This document shows, piece by piece, positions 52,888-60,080 of a stretch of 60,080 nucleotides of DNA. The DNA comes from Massilia mucilaginosa (GTDB lineage Bacteria; Pseudomonadota; Gammaproteobacteria; Burkholderiales; Burkholderiaceae_D). Below the pieces are notes generated by a model. The model made no database searches, was not told the DNA's origin, and saw only the letters and a list, made by a program, of their open reading frames with translations. Location: positions 1 to 60,080 of the forward strand of contig NZ_WHJH01000044.1 in NCBI RefSeq assembly GCF_011682145.1. The letters run 5' to 3'. The position numbers and the translations under genes were made by a program. Positions within the stretch are counted from its first letter, which is position 1; each line of letters opens with the position of its first letter.

Positions 52888-54578
52888 CCCGTATCACGAC
52901 TCGCCCCTGCTCTTTCCGCACTTCCGAAATGCTGCGCCAGACCGGCGTGCATCCCGTGCTCGCGCGCCTGTACGCCGCGCGCGGCCTGACCGATGCGCGC
53001 GAACTATCGAGTGAACTGGGCAGCCTGATGGCGCCCGCCGGCCTGCTCCACATCGACGCCGCCGCCGTGTTCCTGGCCGACGCCATCAAGGCGCGGAAGA
53101 AAATGACCATCGTGGCCGACTACGACTGCGACGGCGCCACCGCCTGCGCGGTCGCCCTGCGCGGCTTGCGCGCCATGGGCGCCACGGTCGACTTCATCGT
53201 GCCCAACCGCTTCGAGTACGGCTACGGCCTCACGCCCGAAATCGTCGAACTGACCGCGCGAGAAAAGGCGCCCGACATCATCATCACCGTCGACAACGGC
53301 ATTGCCAGCATCGACGGCGTACTGGAAGCGAAGCGGCGCGGCATCGACGTTGTCGTCACCGATCATCACCTGCCCGGCGACACCCTGCCCGAGGCGCGCG
53401 TGATCGTCAACCCGAACCAGCCCGAGTGCGGTTTTCCCAGCAAGCACCTGGCCGGCGTGGGCGTGGTGTTCTACGTGCTGCTGGCACTGCGCGCCGAACT
53501 GCGCAAGCGCGGCGTGTTCGACGCCCAGACCCAGCCCAAGCTCGACAGCCTGCTCGACCTGGTCGCGCTGGGCACGGTGGCCGACGTGGTGCGGCTCGAC
53601 TCGAACAACCGCATCCTGGTGGCGCAGGGCCTCAAGCGCATGCGCGCCGGCCGCATGCACGCCGGCGTGGCCGCGCTGTTCCGCGTGGCCGGGCGCGAGG
53701 CGCGCAGCGCCTCGCCATTCGACCTCGGTTTCGCACTCGGTCCGCGCCTCAATGCCGCCGGCCGCCTGGAAGACATGTCGCTCGGGATCGAGTGCCTGGT
53801 CACCGACGACGAAGGACGCGCCTGGGCCATCGCCCAGCAGCTCAACGAAATCAACCTGAAACGGCGCGAAATCGAAGCCGACATGCAAGATACCGCCCTG
53901 CTGCACCTCGACGCCTACCAGCCGGCCGACAGCAACACCATCAGCGTGTTCGACGAATCCTGGCACCAGGGCGTGATCGGGATTGTCGCCTCGCGCCTGA
54001 AAGAAAAATTCTTCCGCCCGACGATCACTTTCGCGCCCGGCGCGGAAGGCTGGATCAAGGGTTCCGGGCGCTCGATTCCGGGCTTTCACCTGCGCGACGC
54101 GCTCGACCTGGTGTCGAAACGCGCGCCCAGCCTGATCGACAAATTCGGCGGCCACGCCATGGCGGCCGGCCTGACCATCCGCGCCGACGCCTTCGAGGCG
54201 TTTTCGGCCGCCTTCGAAGAAGTCGGGCGCGCCTGGCTCAACACCCAGCAGCTCGAACGCATCATCGAAACCGACGGCCCGCTGGAAGACGCGTACTACA
54301 CCACCGAATTCATCGGCCTGATGGATGGCCAGGTGTGGGGCCAGGGCTTCGCGCCGCCGGTGTTTTGCGACGAGTTCCGCGTGGTCAGCCAGCGCATTTT
54401 GAAGGAACGCCACCTCAAGCTGCAACTGGAGCGCAACGGCCAGCGCTACGACGCCATCTGGTTCGGCCACACCGCCTCGGTCGGCGACCGCGCGCGCGTG
54501 GCGTTCCGGCTCGACGCCAACGAGTACAACGGCGTCACCCGCGTGCAGCTGCTGGTCGAACACGCCGAGCCGGCGTAG
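52884..54578 (+). CDS. recJ: single-stranded-DNA exonuclease RecJ
   Basis: A 564-residue 5'-3' ssDNA exonuclease for recombinational and mismatch repair. DHH phosphoesterase motifs: IVADYDCDGATACAVALR (~75-92), TVDNGIASI and VVTDHHLPGD (~152-161, the DHH signature). DHHA1 includes GSGRSIPGFHLRDAL and FGGHAMAAGLTI, and an OB-fold domain forms the C-terminus. Length and motifs are complete. ATG overlaps the upstream gene by ATGA. Confidence 0.95.
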   Translation: MTRITTRPCSFRTSEMLRQTGVHPVLARLYAARGLTDARELSSELGSLMAPAGLLHIDAAAVFLADAIKARKKMTIVADYDCDGATACAVALRGLRAMGATVDFIVPNRFEYGYGLTPEIVELTAREKAPDIIITVDNGIASIDGVLEAKRRGIDVVVTDHHLPGDTLPEARVIVNPNQPECGFPSKHLAGVGVVFYVLLALRAELRKRGVFDAQTQPKLDSLLDLVALGTVADVVRLDSNNRILVAQGLKRMRAGRMHAGVAALFRVAGREARSASPFDLGFALGPRLNAAGRLEDMSLGIECLVTDDEGRAWAIAQQLNEINLKRREIEADMQDTALLHLDAYQPADSNTISVFDESWHQGVIGIVASRLKEKFFRPTITFAPGAEGWIKGSGRSIPGFHLRDALDLVSKRAPSLIDKFGGHAMAAGLTIRADAFEAFSAAFEEVGRAWLNTQQLERIIETDGPLEDAYYTTEFIGLMDGQVWGQGFAPPVFCDEFRVVSQRILKERHLKLQLERNGQRYDAIWFGHTASVGDRARVAFRLDANEYNGVTRVQLLVEHAEPA

Positions 54579-54593
54579 GCCGAGCCGCCCCGC

Positions 54594-55322
54594 TCAGCAC
54601 AGCCGGGTCATGCTCCTGCGGTCGGCACTGCCGGGAGTTGCCCAATCATGCCGCCAGCAGGGCAAGTCCCATTTCCTGGCGGTGGCGAAGGCGAAGGCCA
54701 GGCTTTCTTCTTGCGATGCAAGCGCCAGCAGGTCGTTCAGCGGATCGGGACGATGTGCGGCGCAGAGTTGTTCCACATCCCAGCGCCTGCACAGGGAAAC
54801 GTGGTAGATCCTGGCTTCGTCCCTGTCGTCTCCACTCACGCTGTCGTAGCACATCAACGCCAGGTCGTCGAAGCGCAGCCGGGTCAGGCTGGTCGGCGCG
54901 CTCGATTCGGTATAGCGAACCGCATGATTCCAGCTGCGTTCGTCGACATCGAGCCAGGTCGTCGATTCCCACAGGGACTCCCCGTAAAACCGGGTGGCGA
55001 CATACGCCCAGAGGGCGGCGCCGGTCACCAGCAAGGCATACGTCCATTTGAGGACACTCTTGTCACTGGTCACCTTGGATAAGCCAAACACCGGAATGAA
55101 CCCAAGAGCGAGTCCGACTACCGTAGCGACGATGACGGTGGCAAACACGTCGCCTGATCGGTCGTGCGCGTCCCACTTTCTTGAAGCAAGCATCTCGCGA
55201 TGAGCGCTACCTGGGCAAGCATGGCCCGGATCGACAGGTGTCCCGTCAGGACATGGCGCAACGTCCGGCGTGCTCGCCGCATCCGTCACAGCCGGGTTAA
55301 CAGTGGCGCTAACAGATTTCAT
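54594..55322 (-). CDS. hypothetical protein with two transmembrane helices
   Basis: A 242-residue protein: a Pro/Asp/Cys-containing N-terminal stretch, two TM helices (~58-80 FATVIVATVVGLALGFIPVFGL and ~90-110 WTYALLVTGAALWAYVA), then a ~130-residue soluble domain with five cysteines and several Trp. No known family recognised. The frame is open with normal codon usage. Convergent with recJ. Confidence 0.65.
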   Translation of the reverse strand: MKSVSATVNPAVTDAASTPDVAPCPDGTPVDPGHACPGSAHREMLASRKWDAHDRSGDVFATVIVATVVGLALGFIPVFGLSKVTSDKSVLKWTYALLVTGAALWAYVATRFYGESLWESTTWLDVDERSWNHAVRYTESSAPTSLTRLRFDDLALMCYDSVSGDDRDEARIYHVSLCRRWDVEQLCAAHRPDPLNDLLALASQEESLAFAFATARKWDLPCWRHDWATPGSADRRSMTRLC

Positions 55323-55499
55323 CGTGTTTTATCAAAATGCGAAAATGACCCGCGGAGCATTGTTGATATAAAGTCAGCATCATATACTACCAACACAGCC
55401 CAGGAGCGGCGGGCGGTCACGGCTGAGCAGGGATACGGCCCGTGAGCTGCACTGCGCGATGGTTTGCGCAGGCTCAGCAACCCTTTGATGGCGATTGGC

Positions 55500-55536
55500 T
55501 TGCACGCGATGCGAAAATAGAGTATAAATACTCCAT
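55500..55536 (+). promoter_or_regulatory. promoter and operator of the Xre/RES toxin-antitoxin pair
   Basis: TTGCAC (55500-55505), a 17-base spacer and TATAAA (55523-55528) form a good sigma-70 promoter. The -10 box lies inside the inverted repeat GAGTAT-AA-ATACTC (55520-55533), whose flanks also pair partly (AT...AT, 55517-55536). An antitoxin bound here would block RNA polymerase, the usual autoregulation. Confidence 0.65.
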
Positions 55537-55550
55537 AACCGGAGCCTACT

Positions 55551-55988
55551 ATGAACCTTGCCTTCGCCTATCCCAAGAGTCGCTTCGAGCCGGCGGTGCT
55601 CATCGACCTGAATGCACGCGCGGAGCGGGAACGCTTGTCCAAGTCCGCGCTCAAGGGGTTTTTCGCCCTCATGGCTGCCTGGAAGCTGCGCGACGAAGAT
55701 GCCCGCGAACTGCTCGGCGGCATGTCATCCTCCACCTACTACGAGTGGAAAAAGAACCCCGACCGCCTGCTTGAAGTCGACCGCATTACCCGCATTTCTT
55801 ACCTGCTCGGCATCTACAAGGCCCTGCACATCCTGTACGGCGACAAGCTCGCCGACGAATGGATCACCCTCCCCAACAGCAATCCCATCTTCGCCGGACG
55901 CACGCCGCTGTCGCAAATGCTGGCGGGCGGCCTGCTGTCGATGCAAACGGTGCGCAAGCTGCTCGACGCACGCCGCGGAGGCCTGTGA
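55551..55988 (+). CDS. Xre/MbcA/ParS-type antitoxin of a RES toxin
   Basis: A 145-residue antitoxin. The N-terminal Xre-like HTH spans about 30-85 (LKGFFALMAAWKLRDEDARELLGGMSSSTYYEWKKNP). The C-terminal MbcA/ParS toxin-binding domain follows (RISYLLGIYKALHILYGDKLADEWITLPNSNPIFAGRTPLSQMLAGGLLSM...LLDARRGGL), with the typical NPIFAGRTPL core. ATG 55551 has GGAG six bases upstream. Its stop is 1 base before the toxin start. It should neutralise the toxin and repress the promoter. Confidence 0.9.
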   Translation: MNLAFAYPKSRFEPAVLIDLNARAERERLSKSALKGFFALMAAWKLRDEDARELLGGMSSSTYYEWKKNPDRLLEVDRITRISYLLGIYKALHILYGDKLADEWITLPNSNPIFAGRTPLSQMLAGGLLSMQTVRKLLDARRGGL

Positions 55989-55989
55989 C

Positions 55990-56673
55990 TTGACGGTCAT
56001 TCCCAAGCTCACCACCTTGCGGCAGTTCGATACCTGCCGCCTGATCCCGTCGCGCTTTGCCGACGTGGAAGACTCCGTGCTCGCCCCGCTGGCCGAGGAT
56101 GGCGCTGTCTTGCGCGACCTGTTCGATATCGACAACGCCACCAACGAACGCTTGCGCGGCGAGTACGGCAGCCTGCCCGGCATCGGCGTCGACGAGCTGG
56201 TGTTCGGCGTGCCGAATTTCCGCATCATCAACGCCGCCTATACCTATCCGCGCCCGGAAGGCAGCCGCTTCAACGATGGCGAACGCGGCGCCTGGTACTG
56301 CGCCTTCGAGGCGGAAACCGCGCTGGCCGAGATCACCTTCCACAAAACCGTGGAGTACCAGGAAATCGGCCGCTTCGACGACAGCGTGACCTATCAAGCC
56401 CTGATCGCCGACGTTACCAGCACCTTCCACGATATTCGCGGCGTCGATGCGTTTGAAAAGTATCTCGACCCGACCAGCTATATCGAATCGCAAACCCTGG
56501 CCAGCCAACTGCTCGACAGTGGATCGATGGGTGTGATTTATCCCAGCGTGCGGCGCCCCGCCGGCACCTGCCTGGCCTGTTTCCGGCCCGCGCTGGTGGG
56601 CAATGTGCGCAAGGGACAAGTCTATCGCCTCACCTGGTCGGGCTCGCCCACACCCGTCATCGACATCGTCTGA
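55990..56673 (+). CDS. RES-domain toxin (NAD+-degrading family)
   Basis: A 227-residue RES-domain protein (MbcT/Res type). These kill or arrest cells by breaking down NAD+. Conserved points: CRLIPSRFADV near the N-terminus, GSRFNDGERGAWYCAFEAETALAEITFH (residues ~91-118, RES signature with Arg93, Tyr103 and acidic residues), and a C-terminal GVIYPSVRRPAGTCLACFRP (substrate-site Ser). No ATG fits. TTG 55990 is the best start because GGAGG (55977-55981) lies 8 bases upstream. It forms a tight operon with the antitoxin. The frame is complete, so the toxin is probably active. Confidence 0.88.
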   Translation: MTVIPKLTTLRQFDTCRLIPSRFADVEDSVLAPLAEDGAVLRDLFDIDNATNERLRGEYGSLPGIGVDELVFGVPNFRIINAAYTYPRPEGSRFNDGERGAWYCAFEAETALAEITFHKTVEYQEIGRFDDSVTYQALIADVTSTFHDIRGVDAFEKYLDPTSYIESQTLASQLLDSGSMGVIYPSVRRPAGTCLACFRPALVGNVRKGQVYRLTWSGSPTPVIDIV

Positions 56674-56720
56674 ACGATCGTCCTGCACGCTTCACATCAC
56701 CTGAACTATTGAGTATTTGC

Positions 56721-57041
56721 ATGAAAACCAAGCCTGAAAACGATACCGAACTGCGCGCCAAAATCAACCTCGAAACCGCGCGCCTGCCCTGGGCCGAACT
56801 GCAACGCCACTTTGCCCAAGGCAGCGTGGTCTTCGTCAGCGCCGAGCTCGACCTGGTCGACGTGGCGGTGCGCATCTCGCATGACGACAAGGACAGCATT
56901 GCCCAATGGATGGGCGACGGCAAGCTCGGCAAAGTCTCGGATGCGCAAGCGCAAGCCTGGACCGAGGCCGATGCCGTGCTGTGGACCTCGGTGGTCCATC
57001 CCTTCATCCTGGTGCAGCCCGATAAAGGCGTGCTGCACTAA
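56721..57041 (+). CDS. DUF2288 family protein
   Basis: A 106-residue cytoplasmic protein matching DUF2288 (LRAKINLETARLPWAELQRHFAQGSVVFVSAELDLVDVA... with the terminal WTSVVHPFILVQP). Function unknown. It starts 47 bases after the RES toxin gene on the same strand. I chose ATG 56721 (MKTKPEN) over an ATG four codons earlier. Confidence 0.82.
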   Translation: MKTKPENDTELRAKINLETARLPWAELQRHFAQGSVVFVSAELDLVDVAVRISHDDKDSIAQWMGDGKLGKVSDAQAQAWTEADAVLWTSVVHPFILVQPDKGVLH

Positions 57042-57061
57042 GAGCCTATTTCGGCAACGGC

Positions 57062-58597
57062 CTAGCGCCGCTTCAGGATCGACCCCAGCACGCCGCGAAT
57101 GATTTCGCGCCCGACTTGCGAGCCGATGCTGCGCGCAGCCGACTTCATCATCGCCTCGACCGGCGATTGACGCTTGCCGCCACCGCCGAACAAGCCACCG
57201 AGCATGCCGCCCAGCGACGTGTCGGGCGCGCTCTCGGGCACACTGCCGCGCCCGGCGCCGGCCGGCGGCCTGCCGCGTGGCGCCGGCGCGTCCGATTCTT
57301 GCGCCGCAGTAGCGCGGGCGGCAATCAGCTCGTGCGCCGATTCGCGGTCGATCGCTTGCTCGTACACACCGGCAACCACCGACTGCGCCATGGCGCGCTG
57401 GCGTTCGGCCGTGTCGATCGGGCCGATCTGCGACGCCGGCGGCAAGATGAACGCGCGCTCGACCACGTTCGGCCGCCCTTTCTCGTCGAGGAAGGACACC
57501 AGCGCTTCGCCCAGCTCCAGTTCGGTGATCACCTGGGCGGTATCGAGCGCAGGATTGGGCCGGAACGTTTCCGCAGCCGCCTTGACGGCTTTCTGGTCGC
57601 GCGGCGTGTACGCGCGCAAAGCGTGCTGGACGCGATTGCCGAGCTGCCCGAGCACGGTATCGGGAATATCGAGCGGATTCTGGGTGATGAAAAACACGCC
57701 CACGCCTTTCGACCTGATCAGCCGTACCACCTGCTCGATTTTTTGCAGCAAGGGCTTGGGCGCTTCGCTGAACAGCAAGTGCGCTTCGTCGAAGAAAAAC
57801 ACCAGCTTCGGCTTGTCCAGGTCGCCTACCTCGGGCAGGTTTTCAAACAGTTCCGACAGCAGCCACAGGAGGAAAACCGCATACAGGCGCGGCGCATTCA
57901 TCAGCTTGTCGGCGGCCAGGATGTTGACCACGCCCTTGCCCTGCGCATTGGTTTGCAGCAGGTCGTCGATGTTGAGCATGGGCTCGCCGAAAAAGCGGTC
58001 GCCGCCCTGCTGCTCCAGCGCCACCAGCCCGCGCTGGATGGCGCCGATGCTCGCCGCCGAAATGTTGCCGTAAGTGGTGAGAAAGTCGGCCGCGTTGTCG
58101 CCGACATGCTGCAGCATGCTGCGCAAGTCCTTGGTATCGAGCAGCAGCAAGCCATTGTCGTCGGCGATCTTGAACACCAGTTGCAGCACGCCTTCCTGGG
58201 TATCGTTCAGGTTCAGCATGCGCGCCAGCAGCAAGGGGCCGAGATCGGAGATGGTGGCCCGCACCGGATGGCCGGCCTCCCCGAACACATCCCAGAACGT
58301 GACCGGACAAGCGGCCCAGGCCGGCGCATCGACGCCCAGCGCGCCCAGGCGCTTGGCCATTTTTTCCGACGCGGCGCCGGCCTTGGCCATGCCGGACAGG
58401 TCGCCCTTGACGTCGGCCATGAACACCGGCACCCCGATCCCGGACAATGCCTCGGCAATCACTTGCAAGGTCACCGTCTTGCCGGTACCGGTGGCGCCGG
58501 TGATGCAGCCGTGCCGGTTGACCAGCGACGGCAGCAGGTCGAGCAGTCGCGCTGGTTGGGAAGCATTGTTTTTCGCAATCGGCAGCAGCATGGACAT
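57062..58597 (-). CDS. HerA/YjgR-type ATPase (DUF853)
   Basis: A 511-residue P-loop ATPase of the HerA/FtsK-like DUF853 family (E. coli YjgR). Walker A is [11 protein letters not shown] (~34-44), Walker B is [18 protein letters not shown], and sensor [10 protein letters not shown] and an arginine-finger-type region [17 protein letters not shown] follow. A flexible Pro/Gly-rich linker leads to a small Gly-rich C-terminus ([19 protein letters not shown]...). HerA-type ATPases translocate DNA or remodel proteins; YjgR's role is unknown. I chose ATG 58597 (MSMLLPIAK) with GAGGAG upstream. Convergent with the DUF2288 gene. Confidence 0.88.
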   Translation of the reverse strand: MSMLLPIAKNNASQPARLLDLLPSLVNRHGCITGATGTGKTVTLQVIAEALSGIGVPVFMADVKGDLSGMAKAGAASEKMAKRLGALGVDAPAWAACPVTFWDVFGEAGHPVRATISDLGPLLLARMLNLNDTQEGVLQLVFKIADDNGLLLLDTKDLRSMLQHVGDNAADFLTTYGNISAASIGAIQRGLVALEQQGGDRFFGEPMLNIDDLLQTNAQGKGVVNILAADKLMNAPRLYAVFLLWLLSELFENLPEVGDLDKPKLVFFFDEAHLLFSEAPKPLLQKIEQVVRLIRSKGVGVFFITQNPLDIPDTVLGQLGNRVQHALRAYTPRDQKAVKAAAETFRPNPALDTAQVITELELGEALVSFLDEKGRPNVVERAFILPPASQIGPIDTAERQRAMAQSVVAGVYEQAIDRESAHELIAARATAAQESDAPAPRGRPPAGAGRGSVPESAPDTSLGGMLGGLFGGGGKRQSPVEAMMKSAARSIGSQVGREIIRGVLGSILKRR

Positions 58598-58741
58598 GGC
58601 GGCAATCTCCTCGGCGCAGTAGGAAATCAATAGTACATCATGCCATCGGCATCGATTGATCATAGTTTTACGGCAACGTTCCAAATGTGGTCCAATAGGC
58701 CGGCGGCAGCTTGCCGCGTGCTTTTTTGAGGGAGTCCGCCA

Positions 58742-59236
58742 ATGCGTTCGACTATTACGTTCCTTGCAGCCTGGCTTTGCGCCGGTGTTGCCCAGGCCGC
58801 CAGCGGCGTGACCGCAGGCGGCGTGGTTCTGCTCCAACCTGAACAGGTGATCGGGGCGCGCACGAGCGCCGACCAGCTCGCGCCTTACCTCAAGCAGGTC
58901 GACAGCGCCGCCACGCGGGCATTCAATGCGGCCAAAGGCGTGCCGCCCTCAAGTGGATTCCTGGTGGTGGCGATGCGCCCGGGAGAGCAATCGAACATCT
59001 GGCTCGATTTCAATCCGCCCTTGCCGCAGGCCTTGGCCAGGGCACTGGTCGACGGCGCGAAAGCCGTGCGGGTACCGGCGGTGAAAGGCACCGTCGTGGT
59101 CGCAATGAAGTATGGCGTCGCCGGCGGCAGTGCGCCATCTCAGCCGATGCCCTCACCGCCTGAGTGGACCGCGGCAGCCAGGGCGGCGGGAGTGCCGCTG
59201 GAAACCGGCGATCTGGTCGAACGCATCTGGAAATAA
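58742..59236 (+). CDS. small exported protein of unknown function
   Basis: A 164-residue protein with a signal peptide (1-20, ending AQAA). The mature part has ~145 residues with a beta-strand pattern ([31 protein letters not shown]..., [10 protein letters not shown]) and a Pro-rich patch. No family recognised. Divergent from the DUF853 ATPase gene. Probably periplasmic. Confidence 0.7.
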   Translation: MRSTITFLAAWLCAGVAQAASGVTAGGVVLLQPEQVIGARTSADQLAPYLKQVDSAATRAFNAAKGVPPSSGFLVVAMRPGEQSNIWLDFNPPLPQALARALVDGAKAVRVPAVKGTVVVAMKYGVAGGSAPSQPMPSPPEWTAAARAAGVPLETGDLVERIWK

Positions 59237-59529
59237 GCGACCTCCGGACATCGACAATGCCGCTAAGCAAGTGTGAAGAAATTACAAGAATGATGAGTAT
59301 TCCTGAGCACCGTAAACCAACCGAGGGAATTGCGGAAACACCCTGGACATGCCCAGGCTGGCAGCGCGCTGATAGCCGGATGCACGCTGGCGACGTCGCC
59401 GCCGCCCATCGCGTCAAGAGCATTGGCAATCGCTAAAAAGCGGCACTCAAGCATGCACAATTTGTAACAAAATTTCACCCATTTTGATACATTGACTACA
59501 ATGTCATTTATGCAAATTGAGGAGATACG

Positions 59530-59847
59530 ATGTTAAAGAAAATCGCTGCCTGCGTGTTAGCACTGAGCGCCCTGACCGCCCAAGCCGCCGAGCAGGCTTA
59601 CGAATTCAGCTACACCGGAGCAATATTGGACGGGGTCTGGGACGCCACTGCAAGCACTGGCGGCAAGTTTATCGTTGACGATCTGAATGGTGACGGCGTG
59701 TTCACCTTGCCAGAAGTCAAATCGTTCACCTACAAATTTCCGGCGGAGCAGCACTGTGGAGAAGAAAGGATTACCTGTACCTTGTCGACGTTTAACTACG
59801 ATCCCAAAGGCACGTTGAATCTCTGGTATAGCTACAGTGAAAGGTAA
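59530..59847 (+). pseudogene. exported protein cut short by an IS66-type element
   Basis: A 105-residue frame with a signal peptide (1-19, LKKIAACVLALSALTAQAA) and a beta-rich body with two cysteines (EQHCGEERITC). AGGAG precedes ATG 59530. The last sense codons are AGT GAA AGG. The stop TAA is formed by the first bases of the inserted element (AG|GTAAGCG, boundary at 59843/59844), so the original protein was longer. Function unknown. The 293 bases upstream (59237-59529) hold no other gene; their last ~80 bases are AT-rich and likely carry the promoter. Confidence 0.65.
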
Positions 59848-60080
59848 GCGATCCATCAACCCCAGACTGTTCAGGAAGTCACGCCGCTGGTTAAATCGGG
59901 GGTATGCAAATCCTTCATATTCCACGGCAGCAGCGCCGCGACGTCATCCACGATTTTCGCCGCTGGCAAGTCGCGCAGCACCCGGCGCAGCCATGTGTAA
60001 GGCTCCAGGCCATTCGCTTTGGCCGTCTCCAGCAGCGAGTAAATAACCGCACTCGCATTAGCTCCAGCTACCGTGTCGCT
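59844..60080 (-). mobile_element. 3' end of an IS66-family element: transposase C-terminus and terminal repeat
   Basis: The element begins at 59844 with GTAAGCGATCC, an IS66-type terminal sequence. On the minus strand the transposase C-terminal domain runs in from the window edge and ends at the TGA 59871-59873: SDTVAGANASAVIYSLLETA, then ANGLEPYTWLRRVLRDLP and ALLPW, all typical of IS66 TnpC. The rest lies beyond the window. It interrupts the exported-protein gene at 59530. Confidence 0.8.

Overview
The window is about 60 kb of high-GC chromosomal DNA. Gene content and order point to a betaproteobacterium of the Oxalobacteraceae (Massilia/Duganella/Janthinobacterium type). The betaproteobacterial blocks are yihY with wrbA-DUF2069-FAD oxidase, the lolC-lolD-tatD...comEC string, recJ with its conserved upstream gene, and thyA and folA close together. 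This placement is inference from gene content; no 16S or other marker is present.

Layout. 1-127 is the 3' end of an IS66-type element. 402-11644 holds housekeeping and envelope genes: YihY, WrbA, DUF2069, FAD oxidase, DUF4124, an FtsX-like permease with a CrtC/AttH-like secreted protein, an MsbA-like ABC exporter, a MITE-like 181-bp inverted-repeat element and a threonine-aldolase-family enzyme. 11678-27214 runs from thyA to folA. Between these two genes, on the opposite strand, lie two tandem copies of a roughly 7-kb unit carA-carB-mcp. 27438-33225 holds an Arg/Lys/Orn decarboxylase, dcd, an extended SDR with a divergent TetR regulator, and an alpha/beta hydrolase. 33266-36871 holds a Tat-type intradiol-dioxygenase-like lipoprotein and a CpxP/CpxR/CpxA envelope-stress module with an exact GTAAA-N5-GTAAA box. 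36873-45715 is more variable: AraC regulators (one frameshifted), hypothetical genes, a HAD protein, comEC, and an AT-rich islet with a possible nuclease-fold gene beside the stump of a second hydrolase. 45723-54578 holds tatD, lolD, lolC, two ferritin-like proteins, two DUF3060 paralogues, a conserved gene and recJ. 54594-60080 holds a membrane protein, an Xre/RES toxin-antitoxin pair, DUF2288, a HerA/YjgR-type ATPase, two small exported proteins, and an IS66-type element that cuts the last gene.

The most unusual system is the duplicated carA-carB-mcp unit. Both CarB proteins are about 200 residues longer than classical CarB. They end in an extra domain of about 160 residues that resembles the nucleoside 2-deoxyribosyltransferase / CMP-hydrolase (MilB/BlsM) fold, with an ELGY motif carrying the predicted catalytic Glu. 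The preceding MGS-like allosteric domain has lost features of the normal effector site. Each unit ends with a methyl-accepting chemotaxis protein carrying a C-terminal CheR-type pentapeptide. In unit 2 that gene overlaps carB and has its own ribosome binding site. The setting (thyA, folA and dcd nearby) is pyrimidine and thymidylate metabolism. A plausible reading is a second, differently regulated carbamoyl-phosphate synthase coupled to a nucleotide-binding or nucleotide-cleaving domain and to chemosensing. That function is inference.
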